NCBI RefSeq assembly: GCF_019754295.1
Contig: NZ_VIRV01000002.1
Span: forward strand, 1-64,000
Length of the DNA stretch: 64,000 bases
Source of the DNA: Sellimonas caecigallum
GTDB taxonomy: Bacteria; Bacillota; Clostridia; Lachnospirales; Lachnospiraceae
Direction: 5' to 3'
Made by a program: the position numbers and the translations under genes. The notes beneath the pieces are model-generated. The model did not search any database. It was not told the origin of the DNA and saw nothing but the letters and a program-made list of their open reading frames with translations. Shown one piece after another: positions 7,206 to 16,504 of the stretch; the stretch's first letter is position 1, and each line of letters starts with the position of its first letter.

Positions 7206-10200
7206 TTATTCAAACAAACTCATCTGATGGTATTGTTCTTTTGGTTTCTTTTTTCCGGGAGCAATTTCTTTTTTGACTGTTTTTTCATCCAGTTTTTTTG
7301 TAAATATGCTTTCTTTTCCGGATTTTGTCATGATCAATTCTTTTTTTGCTCTTGTCATTCCTACGTACAGGAGGCGTCTTTCTTCTTCTTCGTTGGTTGT
7401 ATAGTTTTCGGATTCCAGTGGGATTGTTCCTTCTTCTACCCCGCAGATGATGGTTACCGGAAATTCCAGTCCTTTGGATCCGTGCAGTGTCATCAGTGTT
7501 ACTGTTTCGGATGTATATTCATGTTCTGCGCATCGTCTGAGGTCGCTTTCTACACCGAGCTCCAGGGCATTGAGGAATTCCGGCATTGTCCGATAGCATA
7601 CAGCCATTCCAGTGAGTTTTTGCATGGAGTCTGATTTTTTCAGGTTCATATCGTCGATCCATGTTTCCATAAATTTTTTTGGTTTTTGTTTTTTATAGTT
7701 TTTTTCGTATTTTTCTTTTGTCTTTTTCAGGATTTCTTCTGATATAGGGTGGAGTTCATCTTTCCACAGTAATCGAACACTTTCTTCTTTTGCATAATCA
7801 TCATCCGGATTTTCCAGATATTTGAAAAAGGAAATGCTGCCTCGTACTTCTTCTTTTTCGAGAAAGCTTTCCCGCCCGGCGATCTGATAAGGTATTCCTT
7901 CTGTCTTTAAGGTTTTTTCCAGAAGTTCTGCCTGCCGGTGTGTCCGGTAGAGGACTGCTATATCGCTGAATCCTCTCACTTGTTTTCCTTGTCTATTTCC
8001 CAAATCATTGTGTGCTTCCAACATTCCAACACCTCCAACCAGACGGTTGATCTCTTTTGCAATAAAGATGGCTTCGCCCATTTTCCCTTTTGTCTCTATC
8101 ATCCTGACCGGAACTCCTTCGTTTTGATTGGAATGGAGTGTTCTGTCTTTGCCGGGATTTTCGGAAATGACGTCCTGGGCCGCCCTGAGAATTTCTGGTG
8201 TGGACCGGTAATTTTCTTTCAGGCGGATTTCTTTCAGATTTTTGAAGTCTTTCCTCAGCCGTTCAAAACATTTCTCATCGGCTCCACGGAATCCGTAAAT
8301 AGCCTGATCCGGATCCCCGATGACAAAGAGTTCGCGCCCGGCTCTGTTCCACACTTTGATCAATTCGTACTGAACAGGACTGATATCCTGGAACTCATCC
8401 ACGAGCAGATAACGGAACGGTTTTCCCCATCCTTCGCCTACTTCCTTTTCTTGAATCATTCTCAATGTTTCCAGAAGCAGATCGTCAAAGTCCATCCGCC
8501 CCTTTTCTTTCTTCCTCTTTTCATAATCCGAAAATGCCTCTTCTTTTTCACAGTGTTCCTTCTGACCTCTGTGAGTTTTCCACATGGACACCTCATTCAA
8601 AAACATGTCTGGCCTGATGGAAAGTCCGTATTCGGCAATGATTTCTTTTGCTATTTCTTTTCGTTCTTCTTCATCTGCCAAAAAGACATCCAGTCCCTGG
8701 TTTTTCAGAAATTGCAGGCAAATCGAATGGAAGGTACCGATCTGCATTTTGCCGATCCTCCTGTCTTTCGCAAGTTCTGTTTGAATCCGTTCTCTCATCT
8801 CCCGTGCAGCCTGATTGGTAAAGGTTACCGCCGTGATCTCCGAAGCTTTGATCTTCCGGTGTTCCAGAAGATAGACAATGCGGGAGACGAGTGTCTTTGT
8901 CTTTCCCGTCCCCGGTCCGGCGATGACAGCGATGTTTGATTCAGCCGCCCTCACTGCCTCACATTGCTCCAAGTTCAGTCCTGGTATTTCTGCACAAGCT
9001 TCTGGCATACTGCTTTCTATATCCAACTGTTTTTCATCGCAGTATAGATCCTTTTTCCCCTCCGCAGTTTCTTCCTCTTCTTTATTTTTTGTGTTTCTTT
9101 GCATCTGCAGTCCAAGCATTCCAAAGAAATCCATCTGCCCTTTGAGATTTTCCCTCTCATCCGGCCGAAACAGACGGATCGTCCCGTACTCTCCGTCAAA
9201 TCCCGGGATCTTTTCCGCCTTTCCTTCCCGGAGTCTTCTGATCCCCTCGGCGATCATTCCTCCGGAGACAGAGCGGATCTCTTCTTCCGGAATGGTTCTT
9301 AAAATATCGAATTCAGCCCCGAGATGCTTCAACAGGTTTGTGTATTCTTTCTGTACTTTGACGCTGGCCGGCGAATATCCCAGAGATGTCCCGATCACTT
9401 CCGGGAGCGGCATAAGATTTTCGTATACTTTCGCATCTTTTCGGACAAACCCTTCCTGCCTGTCTGCCAGCTGCTCGACCCGATGCGACACTCCGACCGT
9501 AATCTTTTTCCCGCAGACCGGACAGATTCCATTGTATTTTTCTGTCTCTGCCGGAGTCAGGCAAAGCCCGCATTTGCGGTGCCCATCCAGGTGGTATTTC
9601 CCTTCCTCCGGGAAAAACTCGATCGTCCCGCAAAGTCCGTCGCCTTCCTCTATCGCCTTTCTCAATCCTTCATAGGACAGTTCTATATCCAGGAGATTGG
9701 CTTCTCTCCCAAGCTTGGACGGAGAATGTGCGTCCGAATTGGAAATCAGCTGATAGCGATCAAGCGCCGAAACTCTCCAGTTCATCGGAGGATCAGAGGA
9801 AAGTCCCGTCTCCACAGCATGAATATGGGAAGACAAATCCAAAAAGCACTCTTCTACCGAGTCAAAACCGGAAAACGCTCCGAACATAGAAAAATGCGGT
9901 GTCCAGATGTGGGCAGGCACAAACATGGCGCCCCTTACTGTTTCCAGCAAGATTTCCAGAAGATCATGACAGCTAAGCCCCAGAATCGGTCTGCCATCGG
10001 AGTGAATGTTTCCGATGCCCGCCAGTTTTTCTGATAATATCTCCGCCTCCTCAATTCCCGGAAGAACAATCAGACTGTGTACTTTTCTTACCTTTCCTCC
10101 CTGCTTATAGATGGAGCTGATCTCCCCTGTGATGACAAACCTTGGGATCATCGTGTCTGCTATCGATCCGTCCTGAATCCGGTATTCCGGTTTGAGAACA

Positions 10201-10391
10201 TAAAGCCCATCTTCTGCTGGCATCAGTTTCTCTTTCAATTCTTCCCTCCATGCAGGATGCGTGAAATCTCCGCTTCCTACGATGTGTATTCCTTTCCTCC
10301 TGGCCCAAAGATCCAGATGTTCCGGGGTCCCGTCCTTGCTTGTAGCTCTCGAATATCGGGAATGGATATGTAAATCCGCTATGTACGTCAT
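7206..10391 (-). CDS. Endonuclease Q - UvrD helicase fusion
   Basis: A 1061-residue two-part DNA repair protein. Residues 1 to about 400 match endonuclease Q, a PHP-fold nuclease that nicks 5' of deaminated bases and abasic sites. Visible are the metal-ligand motifs DLHIHSRYS, GSGDFTHP, ITGEISSIY, PAHIWTPHFSMFG and SNSDAHSP, then a zinc finger CGLC...CPVCGKK. From about 480 there is a compact superfamily 1 helicase: Walker A AGPGTGKTKT (about 488), DEFQD, GDPDQAIYGFRGAD, TLHGSKGLEF and LLYVGMTRAKK. The protein ends in QMSLFE, like a beta-clamp-binding motif. ATG 10391 (MTYIADLHIHS) has AGGAG nine bases upstream; ATGs further up lack it. It is the last gene of a marR-yczE operon. It presumably nicks at deaminated bases and unwinds from the nick. 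Confidence 0.88.
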   Translation of the reverse strand: MTYIADLHIHSRYSRATSKDGTPEHLDLWARRKGIHIVGSGDFTHPAWREELKEKLMPAEDGLYVLKPEYRIQDGSIADTMIPRFVITGEISSIYKQGGKVRKVHSLIVLPGIEEAEILSEKLAGIGNIHSDGRPILGLSCHDLLEILLETVRGAMFVPAHIWTPHFSMFGAFSGFDSVEECFLDLSSHIHAVETGLSSDPPMNWRVSALDRYQLISNSDAHSPSKLGREANLLDIELSYEGLRKAIEEGDGLCGTIEFFPEEGKYHLDGHRKCGLCLTPAETEKYNGICPVCGKKITVGVSHRVEQLADRQEGFVRKDAKVYENLMPLPEVIGTSLGYSPASVKVQKEYTNLLKHLGAEFDILRTIPEEEIRSVSGGMIAEGIRRLREGKAEKIPGFDGEYGTIRLFRPDERENLKGQMDFFGMLGLQMQRNTKNKEEEETAEGKKDLYCDEKQLDIESSMPEACAEIPGLNLEQCEAVRAAESNIAVIAGPGTGKTKTLVSRIVYLLEHRKIKASEITAVTFTNQAAREMRERIQTELAKDRRIGKMQIGTFHSICLQFLKNQGLDVFLADEEERKEIAKEIIAEYGLSIRPDMFLNEVSMWKTHRGQKEHCEKEEAFSDYEKRKKEKGRMDFDDLLLETLRMIQEKEVGEGWGKPFRYLLVDEFQDISPVQYELIKVWNRAGRELFVIGDPDQAIYGFRGADEKCFERLRKDFKNLKEIRLKENYRSTPEILRAAQDVISENPGKDRTLHSNQNEGVPVRMIETKGKMGEAIFIAKEINRLVGGVGMLEAHNDLGNRQGKQVRGFSDIAVLYRTHRQAELLEKTLKTEGIPYQIAGRESFLEKEEVRGSISFFKYLENPDDDYAKEESVRLLWKDELHPISEEILKKTKEKYEKNYKKQKPKKFMETWIDDMNLKKSDSMQKLTGMAVCYRTMPEFLNALELGVESDLRRCAEHEYTSETVTLMTLHGSKGLEFPVTIICGVEEGTIPLESENYTTNEEEERRLLYVGMTRAKKELIMTKSGKESIFTKKLDEKTVKKEIAPGKKKPKEQYHQMSLFE

Positions 10392-10429
10392 ATTCCTTTT
10401 CTCCTTTTCCATCGATGTGGCTGTTTTTG

Positions 10430-11068
10430 TCATGAAAGCGCCCTGATCTTGCCAATCAGTTTTGTCCGGTTACAAAGATTTACGATTTTACCAACTGCCA
10501 GTGCAGAAATGACCGTCCCGATGCCAAGTCCGTTCAATCTGTGGAAAAAAAGCAGTGAGAGGATAAACGACAATGTGATCAGTGTCGTGTCAAACACCAC
10601 TTTCACAGTGCCAAACCGTTTTCTGCTTACTGCAGATATCGCCTTCACAACGCCTTCTCCCGGTACCAGGAGAACATTCGGCGCTACCTCAATGCTGATC
10701 CCCATTGCAAGGATCACACATCCTGCCAGCAAAGACAGTATCTGCGCTGAAGCCCCGGACGGAGCAAACGCATCAAGCATATTCATACTGATATCGATAA
10801 AGGCACTGAAAATCACATTTACTCCGATCTGCAGAATCTGCCTCTTCTGAAAATCTTTTTTCAAAAGAAAGATTTGCATCAATATGAAAATCATATTCAT
10901 CACAAAGGTAAATTGCCCCAATGTAAGAGGAAATTTCTTACTCAGTACATACGGCAGACTGGAGATTGGCGATGTTCCAAGCGCGGCCTTTGTAATAAAG
11001 GCAATGCCGAACGAATTGATCAAAATTCCAAGCATAAAGCAAATACACCGAATACATTTTTTCCCCAT
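10430..11068 (-). CDS. YczE/YitT-type membrane protein (DUF6198-like)
   Basis: A 212-residue protein with five to six membrane segments. The N-terminal segment GILINSFGIAFITKAALGTSP (about residues 13-33) and the central GISIEVAPNVLLVPGEGVVKAIS (about 123-145) are typical of the YczE/YyaS/YitT group; the APN...PGEG motif recurs across it. Function is unknown, though family members are often beside regulators and transporters. It starts right after the marR stop and ends 38 bp before the EndoQ-UvrD gene, so the three form an operon. No functional link to DNA repair is visible. Confidence 0.75.
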   Translation of the reverse strand: MGKKCIRCICFMLGILINSFGIAFITKAALGTSPISSLPYVLSKKFPLTLGQFTFVMNMIFILMQIFLLKKDFQKRQILQIGVNVIFSAFIDISMNMLDAFAPSGASAQILSLLAGCVILAMGISIEVAPNVLLVPGEGVVKAISAVSRKRFGTVKVVFDTTLITLSFILSLLFFHRLNGLGIGTVISALAVGKIVNLCNRTKLIGKIRALS

Positions 11069-11069
11069 T

Positions 11070-11498
11070 TTATCTCTCCCCTCTCTTCAGATTCAACAGT
11101 ATTTTCCTGAATGTTTCCAAAAACCGTTTTCTTTCTTCTTCGCTGATATCGCCCCATGCCTCCTGATCGACTCCGGCGCATATCTCCTTTACTTTTTCCG
11201 CTGTTTTTTTCCCTTTTTCCGTGAGAAAAATATTGCTTATCCTTCTGTCTGCTTCGCCTGCTTCCTTTCTCACAAGACCATTTTCCTCCATACGTGACAG
11301 AAGGCTTGTCACTGTCGATTTATCCAAAATACACCCTTCCCCAATTTCTTTCTGCGTACATCCTTCTCTGGCTAACAGAAACTCCAGAATTTTCGGTTGT
11401 CCTGGCATAAGGTTCTCTCTTCCTGTCCGTGAGACAATCGCCTTGTTAGACAGATTGAACGCAAGAAGAAGAAGATAATGCAGTTCTTTTTCCTCCAT
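11070..11498 (-). CDS. MarR family transcriptional regulator
   Basis: A 142-residue winged-helix dimer. The helix-turn-helix TQKEIGEGCILDKSTVTSLL (about residues 54-73) and the wing with GLVRKEAGEADRRISNIFLTEKG (about 80-102) include the conserved D-x-R of the family. The N-terminal helix (HYLLLLAFNLSNKAIVSRTG) would form the dimer interface and ligand pocket. It is the first gene of an operon with a membrane protein and the EndoQ-UvrD fusion; a palindrome directly upstream suggests autorepression. MarR proteins usually respond to phenolic compounds, oxidants or antibiotics; the ligand here is unknown. Confidence 0.9.
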   Translation of the reverse strand: MEEKELHYLLLLAFNLSNKAIVSRTGRENLMPGQPKILEFLLAREGCTQKEIGEGCILDKSTVTSLLSRMEENGLVRKEAGEADRRISNIFLTEKGKKTAEKVKEICAGVDQEAWGDISEEERKRFLETFRKILLNLKRGER

Positions 11499-11516
11499 AT
11501 GTTTCCTCCTCGCAAT

Positions 11517-11534
11517 TAGTTTTAATGCAAACTA
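11517..11534. promoter_or_regulatory. Probable MarR operator
   Basis: TAGTTTTAATGCAAACTA is an interrupted palindrome with half-sites TAGTTT and AAACTA, centred about 25 bp upstream of the marR start and next to an AT-rich promoter region (TATAATTTAATATAG on the minus strand). Position and symmetry fit MarR autoregulation. Confidence 0.6.
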
Positions 11535-11570
11535 TATTAAATTATATTCTCACTGTTTTTGAAAGTCAAG

Positions 11571-11608
11571 AAAAAAAGCAGCCCTCCCCGGTTTACGGAA
11601 AGTTCTGC
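11571..11608 (-). terminator. Terminator after the membrane-protein gene
   Basis: On the minus strand GCAG (from 11608) and TTTCC pair with GGGGA and CTGC (to 11578), followed by seven U. The stem is interrupted but the U-run is strong. Confidence 0.5.
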
Positions 11609-11633
11609 CTTCTTGTACACATTTTCATTTTTA

Positions 11634-12167
11634 TTACCGGAACATCCTGCCCCGAAATTTTGTCCATATATGAGCCTGCACATAATCATATGCCCGATCA
11701 TAGATAAAGAGTCCAATCTGACCTGCCGCTACAATCCCTACAAGAAACATACCAGACAGGCTTTTCCCTCCAAAGAGTACTTCCTGAAAAAAGAAAATCA
11801 TCGGGACAAACATAATATTGAATACAATATACTTTATTACCCAGAAGATTACCGTTTTCTGCATCCTGTGATCCTTGGCCATAAGCCTCCATGCCGCTTC
11901 TATGATAAGAATATAAAACCCCATGGCAGCAAAAGAAATGACATAAAACTTATTCGGCGCAGTCATAAATCCGAGAAGGACATCGGCAACGTAAAACGCT
12001 GCACCGACCCGCATCCCGAATTCCCGGATCACGATCCCCACAAAATAGGAGGCCGCTGCCAGAAGGAACAGCGTGTTCGTCTCAATCACGCTTCCAAGAG
12101 CCATGCAGACAACCGACAGGGCCAAAAGCAGCCCTCCAAAAGCCATCGTCTTTGGTTTTACATGCAT
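11634..12167 (-). CDS. Integral membrane protein, unknown function
   Basis: I do not recognise a named family. The 177-residue product has about five hydrophobic segments ([85 protein letters not shown]). The first resembles the start of ECF S subunits or DUF2232-like proteins, but the rest is not diagnostic. The ATG at 12167 (MHVKPKT) follows GGGAGGAG by ten bases; a longer frame to 12191 would put the start inside that SD. It overlaps the end of the upstream dnaJ-like gene by 10 bp, so it belongs to the DUF5685-DnaJ operon. Confidence 0.6.
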   Translation of the reverse strand: MHVKPKTMAFGGLLLALSVVCMALGSVIETNTLFLLAAASYFVGIVIREFGMRVGAAFYVADVLLGFMTAPNKFYVISFAAMGFYILIIEAAWRLMAKDHRMQKTVIFWVIKYIVFNIMFVPMIFFFQEVLFGGKSLSGMFLVGIVAAGQIGLFIYDRAYDYVQAHIWTKFRGRMFR

Positions 12168-12808
12168 GAACAAAGATCTCCTCCCATACATTCACATAAC
12201 GTATCCGCGCACCATAAGTCACAGCACATATTTCCTGTTCCGCAGGAACTGTTTCCGCCTCCGTATCCGCCTCCGTACGGATTGTTCTGATATCTCCGGC
12301 TGTTCCAGTCGATGGTATTCAGAAGCTGACGATACTGAACATTGTTTGGCTCCATATTGACCGCCTGCTGCGCATGCTCCCGCGCCACAATATTATTTCC
12401 GATTCCCATGTTAGCCGCGCCGCTTGCATAGTACCACATGGATGTGCGGTTCGGCATCCTGTCCAGAAGATTCAGTGCCTCCCGGTATCTTCTTGTGTTG
12501 ATAAAGTTGAATACCGCCTGCATCTCCGCATCCTGACTATTGTTATAAGAAGAATTGTAGGAAGAGGAACTGCTGCTGCCGTAACCGTAAGAATAGCCGC
12601 CCGTACTTCCGCCGGATGAACGCTCTTTCATAATCTGATCGTACGCTTCCTGCACTTCCTTGAATTTTTCCTCCGCAAGATCTGCAAGCGGATTATTTAC
12701 ATTGGCATCCGGATGATATTTTCTCGTCAGATCTCTATATGCTTTTTTTATTTCGTCTTCTGATGCATTCTGGGAAACTCCCAGAACATCATAGGGATTT
12801 TTTGACAT
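12158..12808 (-). CDS. J-domain protein with Cys-rich C-terminal tail
   Basis: A 216-residue protein. The J domain is at residues 4-70 with the HPD motif in [11 protein letters not shown]. It is followed by a Gly/Ser/Tyr-rich linker, a helical repeat region ([25 protein letters not shown], about 110-135) resembling a TPR, and a C-terminal tail with at least seven cysteines, including [14 protein letters not shown]. It lacks the classical DnaJ zinc finger and substrate domains. It would stimulate an Hsp70 through HPD; the tail could bind a metal or tether the protein. Its start overlaps the end of the DUF5685 gene by 20 bp, and this pairing recurs in related Firmicutes. Confidence 0.82.
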   Translation of the reverse strand: MSKNPYDVLGVSQNASEDEIKKAYRDLTRKYHPDANVNNPLADLAEEKFKEVQEAYDQIMKERSSGGSTGGYSYGYGSSSSSSYNSSYNNSQDAEMQAVFNFINTRRYREALNLLDRMPNRTSMWYYASGAANMGIGNNIVAREHAQQAVNMEPNNVQYRQLLNTIDWNSRRYQNNPYGGGYGGGNSSCGTGNMCCDLWCADTLCECMGGDLCSCM

Positions 12809-13646
12809 CGTTCTGTTCCTTTCCTTCTTTCTTTTTCTTTTGAATCGCCTTATAGCGGTTCCACACTCCATCATACAGGATATTCCTCAAAATGTCCACA
12901 TCCAAAAGACATGGAAGCTTCTCAAATTCTGCGCTGCACTCCGCGATCATCATGCAAAGCAGCGTCCGGATCTGTTCCTCGTAGTCTTTCTGCTGCCAGA
13001 TCTTCCTAAGCGGATTGTAACAGTTTTTTTCCAGGTCGCTGTCCAGGTCATCGTAGGCATCCATAATATAAATAAACTTTCCAAGGAAAAAGCCAAGCCT
13101 GCGGAGAGTCTGTTCCCACACATCTTTTTTGTAGACGAAGAATTCCTCCATCAATTTTCCAAAACATCCGGCAGTTTTGTCCAGATCCATGCTGTTTTCT
13201 TTCTCGCATTTTGACAATTCCGAAAGTGATCTGCGGATCGCTCTGCTTTGTCTCGGATATTTGGAAATGATCTTTCCCGCTTTTCGCTTCAGCATTCCCA
13301 TACCCACAAACCCGGACACTTTCTTTTCATCTATCCAGTCATCCTTCATATGGTAGTACGCCAGGAGCACGTTCATATCTGCCGCATACTCGGTTATCTC
13401 ATTTCGGAGCATCATCTGTTTCTTTACCGGGTGGATCTTGCAGCGGTGCTGCTCTTCCCGCGTCTCGCTCTCGTACAGAGAGGTCAGAAGAATGATGGCG
13501 AAAGTCATGTCGTAAGTAAGAGTCATCTGTCCTGAAAACCCATACTTCTCTTTCAGCACACGGCACAATCCGCAGTAATATGCCTTATATTTTCTGAAAT
13601 CTTTCATTTTCAATTCCGGCTCACAGACCGTCACATACCCAAACAT
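12789..13646 (-). CDS. DUF5685 family protein
   Basis: A 285-residue soluble helical protein. It begins [20 protein letters not shown] and has the conserved [14 protein letters not shown] segment (about residues 24-37), a likely metal-binding CxxC. A distal [18 protein letters not shown] motif (about 208-225) is Asp-rich, somewhat like prenyl-synthase or phytoene-synthase-type helices, which may indicate divalent metal binding. ATG 13646 follows GGAGGAGAC; the longer frame to 13694 has no SD. It leads an operon with a J-domain protein and a membrane protein. Its biochemical function is unknown to me; association with an Hsp70 cofactor suggests assembly or maturation of some complex. Confidence 0.8.
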   Translation of the reverse strand: MFGYVTVCEPELKMKDFRKYKAYYCGLCRVLKEKYGFSGQMTLTYDMTFAIILLTSLYESETREEQHRCKIHPVKKQMMLRNEITEYAADMNVLLAYYHMKDDWIDEKKVSGFVGMGMLKRKAGKIISKYPRQSRAIRRSLSELSKCEKENSMDLDKTAGCFGKLMEEFFVYKKDVWEQTLRRLGFFLGKFIYIMDAYDDLDSDLEKNCYNPLRKIWQQKDYEEQIRTLLCMMIAECSAEFEKLPCLLDVDILRNILYDGVWNRYKAIQKKKKEGKEQNDVKKSL

Positions 13647-13737
13647 ATGTCTCCTCCGATCCTGTTGATTCACGCCGCTTTCGGCACTATACAAAATATT
13701 TTAGCAAAATCGTCTCCAAATATCCATAAAATTTTCC

Positions 13738-15102
13738 TTAAACATTGTTTTCCCTGACCATTTCCCGCTTCTGCTTTCTCATAATATAAAAATAATACGG
13801 GATCAATGGAATCAGTGCTGCGATCCACGCTGCCGGATCAGTAAGACATACTCCGACAAAACTTGTTTTTCCAGCTACCAGGGCCACAAGCGCTGCTCTG
13901 GCAGCCAATTCGAAAACACCTCCAAGCATTGGAACAAGTCCGTATCCCATACCCTGAAGTGTATTCCGATAAAGGAAAATGCTTCCCACAAACGGATATG
14001 CCCAGAATACCGTGTGGAAATATAGCACTGCTACCTCTACCACTTCCGTCTCAGACGGATCCACAAACAGGAACGTCATATACTCTCCAAAGAAATACAT
14101 AACGACCATCGTAACGAAACTCCACACCAGAATCATGATCTGCGTACACCTTACCCCGCTCTTTACACGATCCATCCTTCCGGCTCCGTGGTTCTGTCCC
14201 ACATAGGTAGCCATAGTGGCTCCCAAAGCCCCAAATACTGTTGCAACGATATTCTGGATCTTCCCTGCCGCTGAAAATCCGGCCATATAGACAGCTCCAT
14301 ATACATTGACAGCTCCCTGTACGATGATCGTTCCGATAGCTGTGATAGAAAATTGAAGCCCCATCGGGATACCAAGAGCCAGCAGACGTCCCAAACTATG
14401 TAAGGAAATCTTGAAATCCATCTTCTTAAGATGCAGGATTGGGAATTTTTTCCATATATACACCAGACACAAAAGTGCTGAAATTCCCTGCGCGATGACA
14501 GTCGCGTACGCACATCCTGCGACGCCCATTCCAAACCAGACAATAAAGACGATATCCAGCACCACATTGATTACCGCAGAAATAATAAGAAAATAAAGCG
14601 GAGACTTGGAATCCCCAAGCGCTCTTAGAAAGGCTGCAAGAGAATTATATGCAGCTGTTACCAAAAGCCCGGCATAGATGATTCCCATATATGCCTTTAC
14701 ATCGCCCATCAGTTCTTCCGGCGAATTCATCAACCTAAGGATCGGCTCATTGGCAATCTCAAAAATAACCGTCATCACAACTGAAAAAGCAACGGCCAGA
14801 TAGATTGACATTGCGACATAGTGACGCATCCTGTCATACCGCTTGGCCCCAAACCACTGTGATACTAAAATGGCAAATCCGCTGCACAGTCCGCTCAGCC
14901 ATCCTGTTACAAAAAACATCAAAGATCCCGTACTCCCGATAGCCGCCAGCGCGTCAACTCCTATAAACTGTCCTGCTATAATAGAGTCTGCAATATTATA
15001 AAACTGCTGAAAAATATTCCCAAGACACATCGGAATCGTAAAACGGATGATCAGCCCTGCGGGATTCCCAACCGTCATATCATTGGTCTTAGTTCCCCCC
15101 AT
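13738..15102 (-). CDS. MATE family efflux transporter
   Basis: A 454-residue exporter with 12 expected membrane helices in two MatE halves. The N-terminal GNPAGLIIRFTIPMCLGNIFQ and FYNIADSIIAGQFIGVDALAAIGS (about residues 11-60), and the second-half LGIPMGLQFSITAIGTIIVQGAVN (about 242-265), are characteristic. It probably exchanges Na+ or H+ for cationic drugs or metabolites; the substrate is unknown. It is distinct from the MATE at 58140-59438. The terminal stretch is basic (RKQKREMVRENNV). Confidence 0.92.
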   Translation of the reverse strand: MGGTKTNDMTVGNPAGLIIRFTIPMCLGNIFQQFYNIADSIIAGQFIGVDALAAIGSTGSLMFFVTGWLSGLCSGFAILVSQWFGAKRYDRMRHYVAMSIYLAVAFSVVMTVIFEIANEPILRLMNSPEELMGDVKAYMGIIYAGLLVTAAYNSLAAFLRALGDSKSPLYFLIISAVINVVLDIVFIVWFGMGVAGCAYATVIAQGISALLCLVYIWKKFPILHLKKMDFKISLHSLGRLLALGIPMGLQFSITAIGTIIVQGAVNVYGAVYMAGFSAAGKIQNIVATVFGALGATMATYVGQNHGAGRMDRVKSGVRCTQIMILVWSFVTMVVMYFFGEYMTFLFVDPSETEVVEVAVLYFHTVFWAYPFVGSIFLYRNTLQGMGYGLVPMLGGVFELAARAALVALVAGKTSFVGVCLTDPAAWIAALIPLIPYYFYIMRKQKREMVRENNV

Positions 15103-15270
15103 GATTTAACCCTTCTTTCTCTCTTTTTTCGCACGTTTACTATCATACCATATCTCAGATAGATGTCTATAGAAAAGAATACATTCTTTTGCACAAAAAA
15201 CAGTTTTTATGTACAAAATCTGAACATATGCTATACTTATTATCAAAATATACAGAAACGGAGGTTGGCT

Positions 15271-15780
15271 ATGAAAATAGAGTTAAAGAAATGGTCTTTA
15301 GACGATAAGAAAAGCCTGAGTGAAGTGTGCAGCCGGGTTGACCGTACTTATCTTTCCAACCGGCTGCCTTCCCCTTACACTGAGGACAGTGCCGCCTGGT
15401 GGCTCAATATGGCCTGCGAGCAGGAAGGACATTCCGGAATTTTCCGTTCCATTAACGTGGACGGAAAGATTGTAGGAAATATCTCCGTGGAGCAAAAATC
15501 TGACGTATACCAAAAAGACGCAGAGATCGGATATCTGCTTACCACAGAAAACTGGTCCCGCGGGATTATGACAGAGGCGGTAAGGCAGATTTGTGACATC
15601 GCTTTTGCCAAACTCGACATCATCCGCATTACCGCCCTCGTGTATGAGCCGAATACCGCCTCCAGAAAAGTCCTTCTGAAAAATCAGTTTGTTCTGGAAG
15701 GAATCATGAAACGCGCTGTGTGGAAAGACGGGCACATTTACGATCTCTGTGTCTATGGGCGGCTGAAGGATCCCCTCTGA
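15271..15780 (+). CDS. RimJ/RimL-type GNAT acetyltransferase
   Basis: A 169-residue acetyltransferase of the RimJ/RimL/SpeG-like class. The acetyl-CoA region is around EIGYLLTTENWSRGIMTEAV (about residues 87-106), with the typical aromatic/Gly-rich substitution, and the C-terminal signature is YEPNTASRKVLLKNQFVLEG (about 126-145). ATG 15271 follows CGGAGG; the frame is open to 15163 without an SD. Its 3' end overlaps that of the convergent Xre-type gene by 28 bp. Substrate is unknown; relatives acetylate protein N termini, amino acids or antibiotics. Confidence 0.87.
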   Translation: MKIELKKWSLDDKKSLSEVCSRVDRTYLSNRLPSPYTEDSAAWWLNMACEQEGHSGIFRSINVDGKIVGNISVEQKSDVYQKDAEIGYLLTTENWSRGIMTEAVRQICDIAFAKLDIIRITALVYEPNTASRKVLLKNQFVLEGIMKRAVWKDGHIYDLCVYGRLKDPL

Positions 15781-16418
15781 TCTTTCTGAGATTCCCTTCT
15801 TTTCTTTCTTCTTTCCACAAGGGTCCCTGCCGCTATCCCGGCGGCAGCACAAAGAATTCCCGGCAGCATGGCAGAGAGCTGAGGCAGATTTACTTTATCA
15901 AACGTCCTCATGTTTGCCATGGAAAAGGTTGCATACGGAACAAGCATATACAGAACGCCAAAAAACAGAAGCATCAGCCATTTGTACGCGTTCCATCCAT
16001 CGTCCTTTCCGACAAAAATGGAGCTTACAAATATTACCACCGGGAAGACAATATGCAGAAACAAGATAGAGTAGCCCATGGCATTTTCTTTTGCTCCCAG
16101 CCAGAAGATCAGAATACACCCCATCCAGATCAACAGATCGGTAAGGAGCAGCAGGCGTCTTCCAAGCGCCTTTCTGCTCTTTACCACATCTGTGCTTTCT
16201 GCCAGATACGCCATCATCTTCTCGTCCTCTTTCAGAAGTTCGTCCAAACTGATATTGTAAAGTCTGCTCAGATCTATGACATATAAAATGTCCGGGTAGC
16301 TTCGATTGTTTTCCCAGTTGGATATGGTTTGTCTGCTGACCCCTATTCGCTCAGCCGCAGTTTCCTGTGTGATCTTTGCCCTTTTTCTCGCCTCTTTCAG
16401 TCTTTGTCCAATATCCAT
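15753..16418 (-). CDS. Xre-type regulator with membrane domain
   Basis: A 221-residue protein. The N-terminal HTH_3 domain (residues 5-60, KEARKRAKITQETAAERIGV / VSRQTISNWENNRSYPD) is followed by a linker (SLDELLKEDEKMMAYL) and about four membrane segments from residue 90 (LLLTDLLIWMGCILIFWL, LFLHIVFPVVIFVSSIFV, WLMLLFFGVLYMLVPYATF, PGILCAAAGIAAGTLV). Regulators of this architecture are common in Firmicutes near transporters and may sense membrane signals. It is monocistronic, and its 3' end overlaps the convergent GNAT gene, so the two transcripts are complementary over 28 bp. Confidence 0.85.
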   Translation of the reverse strand: MDIGQRLKEARKRAKITQETAAERIGVSRQTISNWENNRSYPDILYVIDLSRLYNISLDELLKEDEKMMAYLAESTDVVKSRKALGRRLLLLTDLLIWMGCILIFWLGAKENAMGYSILFLHIVFPVVIFVSSIFVGKDDGWNAYKWLMLLFFGVLYMLVPYATFSMANMRTFDKVNLPQLSAMLPGILCAAAGIAAGTLVERRKKRRESQKDQRGSFSRP

Positions 16419-16504
16419 CCCATCCCCTCCTTTGGCTTCATTATGTCATGGAGAGTCAAAAAAATCTATCAAATATTTTTGACATCGACTTCTTTTATCC
16501 CGTT

